Assembly (NCBI GenBank): GCA_021129445.1
Contig: JAJOLG010000010.1
Coordinates: forward strand, 1-19,967
Length of the DNA stretch: 19,967 bases
Reading direction: 5' to 3'
Source of the DNA: Candidatus Altimarinota bacterium
GTDB taxonomy: Bacteria; Patescibacteriota; Gracilibacteria; GCA-2401425; JAJOLG01
Positions 9,580 to 18,715 of this stretch are shown here, piece after piece. The position numbers were made by a program, and so were the translations under genes. Numbering within the stretch: position 1 is the stretch's first letter; each line of letters begins with the position of its first letter. The notes under the pieces are model-generated. The model was not told the DNA's origin. It searched no databases and saw only the letters and a list, made by a program, of their open reading frames with translations.

Positions 9580-9912
9580 ATGATAGTAGATGGCTATTTT
9601 TCTTATATAAATTTTATTAATACAAAATTAGATGACATTGAAAAAACGACAAAAGAAATTGAAAATTTAAATGAATGAGAAAGAAATAAGCTATTAGAAT
9701 TAGAGATTTTTGTTGATATTCTAAATAAGGCTGAAGAATACTATAAGAATGCCGACTATGTTCAAAAGAGAAAAATCGCTAAAATCTTGCTTTTGAATAT
9801 AGTCGTAACACACGAAAAAAGGCTTGAAGTTCAGGTTAAACCTGACCTTCAAACCCTCTTTAATTCTGTATGGCTCCCCCGACAGGATTCGAACCTGTGA
9901 CCAAAAGATTAA
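9580..9912 (+). pseudogene. C-terminal remnant of a large serine recombinase
   Basis: About 110 residues remain. The part from about residue 18 resembles the C-terminal tail of phage/ICE-type serine recombinases: a coiled segment (DDIEKTTKEIENLN), then ILNKAEEYYKNAD, QKRKIAKILLLNIVV and VQVKPDLQTLFNSVW. The catalytic resolvase domain and the zinc beta-ribbon are absent, and TAA stops lie just upstream, so it cannot be active. The frame runs through the tRNA-Asn gene in antisense (LPRQDSNL) and stops at 9910-9912. Such reading into a tRNA fits integrases located at their attachment site. Codons such as GTC, CTC, AAG and AGG are more frequent than in the neighbours, as expected for acquired DNA. 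The ATG given is only the first in frame; the true 5' boundary is unknown. Confidence 0.7.
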
Positions 9913-9945
9913 CAGTCTTCTACTCTACCGCTGAGCTACAAGGGA
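9871..9945 (-). tRNA. tRNA-Asn (anticodon GTT)
   Basis: A complete cloverleaf with an encoded CCA (9871-9873). Acceptor TCCCTTG pairs with CGGGGGA, with two U-G pairs. The D arm contains AGCGGTAGA. The anticodon arm GAAGA-CTGTTAA-TCTTT gives anticodon GTT. The T arm is ACAGG-TTCGAAT-CCTGT. It begins 4 nt after the trm11-like stop on the same strand, so the two are probably co-transcribed and the tRNA is processed out. Its 3' half is overlapped in antisense by the recombinase remnant and is a likely attachment site. Confidence 0.95.
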
Positions 9946-9949
9946 ATGC

Positions 9950-11203
9950 TTATTTTAACTCCAAAATGTGAATGTCTCTGTGAACAAATTGTCACTTTCT
10001 TCAATACACATTTTTTAAAGCCGATTCAGTATAAATACTTTTTTTTAAAATATCAAGTGTTTTTTTCAAAAAAATTTTTTCACCTCATTCTTGCGGATAA
10101 CAAGGCAAACAAAAGATAATTTTTTTAATTCAATTTTTTTCAAAATTATAAAGCGCATTTTCCCAAATTTCAGATAAAATTTCATCATTTTCATAAATTT
10201 CTTTTTGATTTGCAAAATTGTTCATATTTTGTCATAAATATCACTCTGTCACCACACAATCAACAGAAATTTTCTCAAATCTTTTTACATCGTGTAGAAA
10301 AAATTTTTTTTCTCATAAAAAATTTTGTTTTCATTCTGAAAATTTTTTTTTAGCTTTAAAATTTTTTTCTTTTTCTAAAAAATTTTTTTCTCTTGTATTC
10401 TCAGGTTTTTTTTCTTCAAAAATTTTTCCAGATTCAAAATATTCAAAATTTCATTTTGTAAATTCAACCATTTCTTCTGATATATCGCTTCAATAAATTT
10501 TTTCAAATCACATTAAACCAGCCTCCAAAAGTATTGTTCAAGTTCAGCAAAATGGGTCCCAAATTGAGTTATTTTCTTTTTTTCATCATGCAAAATTTAT
10601 CAACATTTGTGCTAATTTTGGTGGAAGCATTCAGACTTTTGCTGATCTTTGAGGTTTTTTGTAATCTCTTTTTGAGTAAAAATCAACATCTTGAACAGAT
10701 TCAGTTTTTGCCAAAAAATATCTTCAAGTGTTTTCGTCTTCCAAAACTGTGATTTCAAGTCATCATTTATCAACAATTTGTTTTCTTGATAAAATATCGT
10801 CTAAATTTGCAAAATTTTTATTCAAAAATCTAATTCAAGAAATTTTTCATTTACATTCTGAAATCAATTTTTTTACTCAATCTCACTCAATTTTTTTTCA
10901 TAAGCTTGTAAAAAAATTTATTCAAACTCTCATTTTTCATTCTTTTTTTTCTCTGAAAATTTTTAATTCTTCAAAAATTTTTTCTAAAACTTCGTCTTCG
11001 TAAATGGATTTTTGCAAGGCTGAAAAAATTTTTTTCGTTCATCAGATATTTTTTTGTAATTCCAAAATTTCTTCCGATGACAAATTTAATTCATCGCAAG
11101 CTAAAAAATCTCTTCTAATTTTATAAAAATTTTTTCAAGGAAAATTTTTTTCAAGTTCTAATTTTGATAAATAAAAATTTGTTCAGGTGTTAAAAATTGT
11201 CAT
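9950..11203 (-). CDS. Trm11/UPF0020-family SAM-dependent RNA methyltransferase
   Basis: A 417-residue protein. Residues 1 to about 185 form an N-terminal region that could be THUMP-like (not proved). The Rossmann methyltransferase begins with RSAKVGMLPPKLAQML, then motif I WDPFCGTGTILLEAGLMG at about 214-231, with YGSDISEEM after it. Motif IV appears as VTEGYLGQ near 319-326 in place of the usual DPPY of N2-guanosine methyltransferases. The C-terminus YGRKGQFVHRDIHIL is typical of the Trm11 group. A Lys/Glu/Phe-rich insertion of about 45 residues (roughly 255-305) separates motif II from motif IV. The family methylates tRNA guanosines (position 10 in archaea/eukaryotes); the target here is inferred. 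The gene lies directly upstream of tRNA-Asn. Start ATG 11201-11203. Confidence 0.8.
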
Positions 11204-11263
11204 TTGTTCTATTATTTTTTCTGATTTTTAATTTATCATAAAAAAATTTTTTATTCAAGTTAA

Positions 11264-11310
11264 AAAAAATAATAGTTTTTTTGCATATCAAAAAAAAATT
11301 ATTATTTTTT
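11264..11310. other. Long AT-rich hairpin in the divergent trm11-like/leuS region
   Basis: The outer arms AAAAAATAATA / TATTATTTTTT and inner arms TTTTTTTG / CAAAAAAA surround a CATAT loop, about 19 bp with a small asymmetric bulge. It lies between two divergent starts (11203 and 11337), so it is not placed as a terminator. It may be a control element for either promoter or a chance product of A/T runs. Confidence 0.4.
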
Positions 11311-11336
11311 CAAAAAATAAATAAATTTTTATATAA

Positions 11337-13832
11337 ATGGAGGAAAATACAACATTTAATCATCTTGAAATTGAAAAAAAATGGCAAGATTTTTGGGAAA
11401 AAAATAAAACTTTTAAAACTGAAATAGATAAAAATAAAGAAAAATTTTATATTTTGGATATGTTTCCATATCCATCTGGTGCATGATTGCATGTTTGACA
11501 CCCTGAGTGATACACGGCTTCGGATATTTTGGCGAGATATAAAAGATTGAAAGGATTTAATGTTTTACACCCGATGTGATGGGATGCTTTTTGACTTCCT
11601 GCTGAGAATTATGCGATAAAAACGGGGACGCATCCATCAATTACAACTCAACAAAATATTGAAAATTTTACAAAACAAATTAAATCAATTTGATTTTCTT
11701 ACGATTGGGATAGAGAAATAAATACAACTGATGAAGATTATTACAAGTGGACTCAGTGGATTTTTTTGAAATTATTCGAAAAATGATTGGCATACGAAAC
11801 AAAAATGCCAATAAATTTTTGTCCGTCTTGCAAGACTTGATTGGCAAATGAGGAGGTTGTTGAGTGAAAATGTGATAGATGCAATTCTGTGGTGGAAAGG
11901 AAAAATCTTCGTCAGTGGATGTTGAAAATTACCGAATATGCACCGCAATTGCTTGAAGATTTGGATACATTGCCTTGATGGAGTGATTCTTTGAAGGCGA
12001 TGCAGAGGAATTGGATTTGAAAAAGTGAGGGGTGTGAGTTTGAAATGTTGAAAGATTGAGATGGTTTTAAAAAAATCTCAGTTTACACAACTCGTATTGA
12101 TACAGTTTTTTGAATGACTTATGCGGTTTTAGCACCTGATCATAAAGATGTGAAAAAATTTATTACTGATGAAAAAAGAGAGGAGTGTGAAAAATATATT
12201 GAACAATCTTCAAAAAAATCTGATTTGGATAGAACTGAACTTGCAAAAGAAAAAACTTGAGTTTTTACAGGTTCTTATGTTGTAAATCCTTTTAATTGAG
12301 AAAAAGTTCCACTTTGGATTTGAGATTATGTTTTGGGGAGTTATTGAACTGGGGCAGTGATGGCTGTTCCTGCGCATGATGAAAGGGATTTTGAGTTTGC
12401 GAAGAAGTATTGATTGGAAATTGTAAATTCTATTTGATATGAAAAAATAAATATTAATAATTGTGTATTAGATGAATGAGTGGCTTCAAAGGTTTATGCT
12501 GAAACAAAAATTATCAATAATAAAAATATTTATATAATTATTTGAGAACCAACTATTCAAGATTGAATTCTGATAAATTCCTGAGAATTTACCGGTTTAA
12601 CTTCAAAAGAAGCAAGAGAAAAAATATCTAAATTCGCAGAAGAAAATAATTTTTGAACAAAAAAAATAAATTTTAAATTAAGAGATTGGGTATTTTCTCG
12701 TCAAAGATACCGGTGAGAACCAATTCCAATTGTACATTGTGATGATTGTTGAATGGTTGCGGAAAAAGAGGAAAATTTACCATTAACTTTACCAAAAGTT
12801 GAAAAATATGAGCCATCGTGAACATGAGAGTCTCCACTTGCAAATATTGAAGAATGGGTGAATTGTAAATGTCCAAAATGCTGAAAACCTGCAAAAAGAG
12901 AGACAAATACTATGCCACAATGGGCTTGATCTTCATGGTATTATTTGAGATATATGGATCCAAAAAATTCTGAAAAATTTGTTTGAGAAGATGCTGAAAA
13001 ATATTGGGGGCAAGTTGATGTTTATGTTTGAGGTGCTGAACATGCAGTTTTACATTTGCTTTACGCGAGATTTTGGCACAAGGTTTTGTTTGATTTATGA
13101 CTTGTTTCGCATAAAGAACCATTTAAAGAATTGAGAAATCAAGGGCTTGTCATGGCATTAGATTGAGAAAAAATGTCAAAATCAAAATGAAATGTTGTAA
13201 ATCCAGATGATGTAATTCAAGAATTTTGAGCTGATACTTTGAGACTTTATGAAATGTTTATGGGGCCATTTGATCAAAATGTTGCTTGGGATACAAAATG
13301 AATAAAATGAGTGAAAAGATTTTTGGATAAAGTTTGGAATTTGAGAAAAAAGGTTGATAAAGATTTTGAAAACTCTGATGAGGTTTTAAAAAATTTGCAT
13401 CAAACAATAAAAAAAGTTTGAGAAAAAATTGAGAAATTTGAGTTTAATACTGCAATTTCTGATATGATGGTTTTGGCAAATTTATTGCAAAAACAAGAGA
13501 AGATTTCTAGATGAGTTTTTTATAATTTTCTAAAAATTTTAAATCCATTCGCACCTCATTTAACTGAAGAATTAAATGAAATTTTATGGTGACAAGAAAT
13601 TTTAGCTTATCAAAAATTTCCAGAATATAGTGAAAAATGGTTAACTGATAATGAAAAAATTTTCCCAATTCAGGTAAATTGAAAAGTTCGTGCGCAATTG
13701 AAAGCTGATAAAGATATTTCAAAAGATGATGCGATAAAGGAGGCTAAAAAGTTGGTTGAAAAATATTTGGAATGAAAAGAAATTAAAAAAGAAATTTTTG
13801 TTCCTGGGAAAATTATTTGATTTGTTGTTTAA
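11337..13832 (+). CDS. leuS: Leucyl-tRNA synthetase
   Basis: An 831-residue class I synthetase charging tRNA-Leu. Class I signatures are [18 protein letters not shown] (HIGH form HVGH at about residues 50-53) and GEKMSKSKGN at about 611. A zinc-like CPSC...CDRC pair is near 164-184. The CP1 editing domain has the T-rich TTRIDTVFG at about 247 and [16 protein letters not shown] at about 336. The catalytic core has [10 protein letters not shown] followed by xGEPIPI, and [18 protein letters not shown]. Residue 459, the invariant Trp of RYWGEPIP, is encoded by CGG (12711-12713), evidence for Trp recoding. Length is usual. The anticodon-binding and C-terminal domains are complete ([13 protein letters not shown]). 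A MoxR gene follows after 17 nt, suggesting one transcript. Confidence 0.97.
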
Positions 13833-13849
13833 AAAATAAAAAAATTACA

Positions 13850-14815
13850 ATGAACGAAAAAATAAAAAGTTATCAAGAAAAAATAATTTCTGCAAAAAAT
13901 GAAATTGCCAAAAAAATAATTTGACAAGAAGAGTTGATTGAAAGTTTGTTTTTATCAATTTTTTCTTGATGACACATACTTTTGGAGTGAGTTCCGGGTT
14001 TGGCAAAAACTGAATCGATTAAGGCGATTTCTGAAATTTTTTGAGCAAGTTTCAAAAGAGTTTCATTTACTCCTGATTTGTTGCCATCCGATGTGCTTTG
14101 ATGAATGATTTTTGATCAAAAAAAATCTGAATTTAAAATTAAAAAGTGACCAATCTTTACAAATTTTTTGCTTTGAGATGAGATAAATCGTGCACCAGCA
14201 AAGGTTCAATCATCGCTTTTGGAGGCGATGGCTGAAAAACAAGTGACAATTTGAGATGAAACCTTTGCACTTCCGAAGCCATTTTTGGTTATGGCAACTC
14301 AAAATCCACTTGAACAAGAATGAACCTTTCCTCTTCCTGAAGCGCAAGTTGATAGATTTTTTATGAAGGTTATTTTGTGATATCCATCGGAAAAAGAGGA
14401 GTTTGAAATTGTGCAAAAAAATTTAAATTTTGAAAAAGGGGATTTGCAACAAATTTTTTCGCTTGAAGAAATTTCAGAAATTCAAAAAATTTGTGAAAAT
14501 ATTTATTTAGATGAAAATTTAATTTCTTACATTACAAAAATTATTTCTGCGACAAGAAAAATTTCTGAAATTTATCCAGAATTTAAAGATTTTATTGAGT
14601 ATTGATGTTCACCAAGAGCATCAATTTCACTTGCAAAAGCGGTGCAGGCAATGGCATTTTTTGAATGAAAAGATTTTGCAAATCCTGATGATGTGAAAAA
14701 AGTTGCAAAAAGGATTTTGAGACACAGGATTTGATTGACTTACAGAGCAGAAATTGAGTGAGTTGATGCGGATTTTGTGATTGAAAAGATTTTGGAAAAA
14801 GTTGAGTTAGTTTAA
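13850..14815 (+). CDS. MoxR-family AAA+ ATPase
   Basis: A 321-residue AAA+ protein of the MoxR group, chaperone-like ATPases that mature or assemble protein complexes. Walker A GVPGLAKT lies near residues 47-54 (the usual S/T-for-G variant of MoxR). Then come SFKRVSFTPDLLPSDVLG, Walker B FLLGDEINRAPAKVQSSLLEAM near 105-126, the sensor-1 region [22 protein letters not shown] near 148-169, and the lid with GCSPRASISLAKAVQ near 252-266. It ends RHRIGLTYRAEIEGV. TGA encodes many of these glycines. MoxR genes are usually followed by DUF58 and VWA partner genes. Here the gene is last before a strong terminator, with leuS upstream, so its clients must be encoded elsewhere. Confidence 0.93.
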
Positions 14816-14826
14816 AAGTTTTATTT

Positions 14827-14853
14827 AAAAAGCGGGTAAACCCCGCTTTTTTT
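14827..14853. terminator. Strong bidirectional terminator between moxR and the amidase-SpoIID gene
   Basis: AAAAAGCGGG ... CCCGCTTTTT forms a GC-rich stem flanked by A and T runs, giving a T tract on either strand. It lies between convergent genes: 12 nt after the moxR stop, and touching the stop codon (14852-14854) of the minus-strand gene. It is the clearest rho-independent terminator in the window. Confidence 0.9.
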
Positions 14854-17800
14854 AATGTAGCTTTCAAATATCAACTCATTGATAATAATAATGTAAAATT
14901 TTTCTGTAAGACCATCACATTTGCCCAAATTTTTCTGCTCAAAGTCAAGAAAGCCCAACTCAATGCCCACATAATCTCAATCTGTATCTCCTTGTGTCTT
15001 TTCAGTGTTTGTCATTTACACTTTGATAAACCGATGAAACTTTATTAAAATATTCACCTTTCCATCCTGCCTGAGCTGGTGTTTTTGTTTTTCAATTTGA
15101 GCAAGAAAAAAATGCAGTTTTTAAAATTTCTCAATTAAATCTCAAAATTTCTCATTTTGTTTCACGAAGGGCTTGTTGCCATTTTGGTGATCTTTTTTCA
15201 TATCATGCACCTAAATATTTTTGAAAAACATCTGGATCGTCTGATCAATCATAATTTTTTCACGGAAATTTTCTGTATTTTGTTTTTGTGTAAAAACTTG
15301 CATAAGACCTTGCAACAACAGTCAAAGCCTTTCTTTTTTCGTGATTTGAAGATTCTGGAACCTCTGCAATTCATTTCATGTAATCTTCAATATCCAAATT
15401 ATTTATTACCAAAATTTTTCATTTTACACGATTATCAAGTGCATAAACTTCTATTTTTCATCTAAAAAAATTATCGTTTATTTTTTTATTCCAAGCAGGT
15501 GAGTGGATCCAGTTTTTTAAAAATACAAATCAATTATCAGCTTTTATTGAAAAATATTTTCACCAATATTTTTTTCAATCAATTGAAACAATAATTTTTT
15601 TATTTCAGTCTGATCTTACCCAAATATTATTTTTTTCTGTGATAAAAAATTTTTTTCTGTCCAAAAAAATTTCTCAATTTATAGGTCAAAAATTTTCTGA
15701 TTTAATTCAAAAATTTACTGCATTATGCGGAAAAGATAATTTTATTTTGATATTATTTTCTTCATTTTCTAAAAATGAAGTTTTTTTTGTTTTTTCTAAA
15801 ATTTTTTCATTTTCAATTGATTTTTCTTTTTGAATTTTAGATTTTTTTTCATTTGCAATTTTTTCCCTCATTAGTCTTATTTTTTCTGCGATACTTAATC
15901 AAGATTCAAAATAAAGTTTTGGTTCTTTTTTTGCTTTAATTTTTTCTCATGAAACAACTGTGGTTTCAAATTCAGTTCATTTAATTGTTCAGATTGAATT
16001 TACTCTTGTAAAAAATTTTTCCGTGAAAGTTCAATTTTGATTTGCTTTTACTTTAAAAATAAAAGTTGCAGTTTTTCATGGTGAAACTTTATTTTCTTTC
16101 ATTAAGGCTACAATATTTTTATCAATCCAAGATTTTGAGTAAAGTTTTGAATTTGAATTTGTGGTTCTCAAAGAGATTCTATTTTTTCAATTTTTATACC
16201 ATGTTATGTTTGTTTTATTTTTAATTCTAACAATTACTGTTCATTCTGTTCATTTTTTTAAAAATAATTTTTTTGCTGATAAATGTGTAATTATTCAAGA
16301 AAGATTTGCTTCTTTTACTTCAATTTTTAGTTCAAATCTTCATAATCTATCAAAATTTTTTCAATTTGCCAAAGCTTGTAAAGTAGCTGTGTAAGTTCAA
16401 GGTTTTGTTGGGGCTTGAATTGTTACATCAGCGAATCCGGCTTGATGTCTAGGGACGAAATCTATAATTGGATAAACGAAGCTATCAAATTTTAATCATC
16501 ACGAACGAACTACATGAAAAGAAACTTGTTCGCTTTCCCATGCAACATCTGAAAGATTTTTTAATCAAATTTTTACAGTTTTTTTCTGACCTGTTAAAAA
16601 AACATTTTCACGAGATTTTCTCAATAATTGTGCTCTATAATGCGGTTTTTTAACTTTAATATTAAACTGCATTGAGCGGTCTCATAAAAAAGTGTCTTCT
16701 CAAATTACAGGAATAAATTTTTCCTGATATTCTCATGCGATCATTGGAGCTCTTAAAAAAAATTCAAAAGTTCAAAATTCTCATGGTTCAACTGTTTTTT
16801 CTTTTAACCTTGCTAAAATTGTGTCATTTGATCACTCTTCTTTTATTACAAAAGGCGAACGTCTTCACATTTGAAAAGTTTTCAATTTTATCGCATGATC
16901 TCATGAACGAAACCATTTTGTATTTCAAGTGTTTTGTAAAATTATTTTTGCATAAAAAGATTGACCTCAATAAATCTCTCTTGGAGGTTGTTTTAGTTGA
17001 ACAAATTGATAAGAATTGCTTGCTCATTTTACTTTAACCGGCTGAACAATTGTTCATTTTGTAAATTTTGTTGTTCAGTTTATAATTGGTACAAATTCTA
17101 AAGAATAAAGCCCGGATTCATATCAAGAAACAATTGTAACCTTAAAATGTCCAATTCATCAAGGATAAACCTTGTCTTCTTCTAAATTTGCAGCAACATA
17201 ATTTTTATCTGGAAAAATTGATTCTACATAAAGATTTCTATTTGTGTTATCTGCTACATAAAGCCAGGTTCATTTTGTCCAAGTTTTATTTGAAGTGTTT
17301 TTATATGTAAAAGTAATTTGTTTTTCAGTTGTTGGTTGCATTTCAAGAACTGAAATATCTGTTTTTATTTCTGCAATATTTTCGTATGATGAAAAATTTG
17401 TTGTTTCTTTTATGTCAAAATTAAAATCTGATAATTCAATTTGTTTTCTAATTGAAGGGATTTTTTTGTAAAGATTATCTCATGGACAGGCAGTTTTTCA
17501 AACATCTCTGTGTCAAAGGATATTTTGTGAATAAACTCAGTGAAAATATGAACTTTTTGTAACATCTAAATTGTATTTTGCTCATAAATATGCAATCAAT
17601 TTTGAAAGTGATCTTAATTGAGCCAGTGTTGGTTTTTGGTTTTGAAAATTTCACATCATCGAAATTCATAAACTTCCAATATTATAGCATTTTGCGTGGG
17701 CTCAAACTACATAATCTCAACCAGATTTTCATTCATAAATATTTCATTTTTGGTCGATTATATAATGATAACCAATATCTCACCACCTTTTTGTTAAGGT

Positions 17801-18544
17801 ATGATACCTGTAAATTCATCTCATTTTTTGTTTTCATGGTAAAAATTGAGATTTGTAGGATTCAGCTGTGTGATGAATTATGATTTTTTTGATATCTTTT
17901 GAATATTGATGAGGCCATAAAAGTGGTTTTCAAAATTCGTTGTAAATTATTTTTGCATAAGTTTTTTCATCTGATTTTAATCATGAATTTTCACATGTTG
18001 AATAATATCTTGTTACATTGTATTGAGTTTTTTTAGGTTTTGCATCTTCTGAATAATTAAACCTTAAACTTTCATCTGCTCACCATTCTTTTCTTGAAAT
18101 AATTTTTATTCATCTGGTAAAATTATTTATTCATGCAACAAAATTATCAAAAAAATTTTCTTTTGGTATTAAATTTTTTTTCCATCAAAAAATTTTTACC
18201 GCTCAACTTGAAGAAATTTTTATCCGTTGAGAATTTTTTATGTCTAAAATTTGAGAAAAACTTCATTTTTTTTCGTTTCATTTTTCAAAATTATGAAATC
18301 CATCTCATAAATCTTCCGTCATTTTAAAAATTTTTTTCTCAGAATTTGTTTCTAAAAAAGCTTCTTTTTGTCAATTTAAAAATTGTAAATGAATTGTATC
18401 AATTTCAGCAGGAAGACGAATCCATTGAGAATTGTTAACTTCTAAATTTACTGAAAAATCTCTTGTTGTTGATAAAAGAGTTTCATTTGTTGGTAAAAAA
18501 ATAAATAAAATAAAAGTAAATATTGTTAAAAAAATTTTTTTCAT
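14852..18544 (-). CDS. Secreted amidase / multi beta-sandwich / SpoIID-LytB fusion protein
   Basis: A single 1230-residue frame. Residues 1-20 (MKKIFLTIFTFILFIFLPTN) look like a signal peptide. Residues about 147-365 form an Amidase_2/PGRP-type N-acetylmuramoyl-L-alanine amidase: SRKEWGADESL, IIIHHTAES, RWGDIGYHYIID, GISMMGNF and GHRDVGKTACPG. Likely zinc ligands are H224, H345 and C353, as in T7 lysozyme. Residues about 390-866 hold about four Ig/NBR1-like beta-sandwich domains, shown by recurring Asn-rich turns before Trp (YKNTSNKTW, LQNTGNTKW, LKNLSDVAW, IKNKTNITW). A charged helix or coiled coil follows (about 884-925). Residues about 1020-1230 match SpoIID/LytB: IEDYMKGIAEVPE with the predicted catalytic Glu1061, KALTVVARSYASF, AFFSCSNGKT, CGHGVGLSGLGAEKFG and YYYQGVDI. 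The two enzymatic halves would strip stem peptides and then cleave denuded glycan. CGG at residue 107 sits in NSQ-x-IKI, paralleling NSQWIRL at 38-44. EF-Tu lies upstream on the same strand. Confidence 0.88.
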
Positions 18545-18663
18545 CGATTGTTGAATTTTTTATAAAAGTATAAAATTTATAAAAATTTTTTTTGAGAAAT
18601 AAAATTTTTTTTTGTTTTCTTTTAAGAAATCTAAATTATTTATTTTATTATCATGATTTTTTT

Positions 18664-18692
18664 ATAAAAAAAACCTCGTTTTCACGAGGTTT
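18664..18692 (-). terminator. Terminator downstream of EF-Tu
   Basis: On the minus strand AAACCTCGT-gaaa-ACGAGGTTT (18692-18671) runs straight into a T tract. It begins about 24 nt after the EF-Tu stop and separates EF-Tu from the amidase-SpoIID gene, which therefore probably has its own promoter in 18545-18663. Confidence 0.88.
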
Positions 18693-18715
18693 TAATATTT
18701 AAGTTAAATTTAAAA

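Noticed and set aside
10218-11003. Several plus-strand open frames rich in Phe and Ser
   Set aside because: They mirror the Lys/Glu-rich Trm11-like gene on the other strand.
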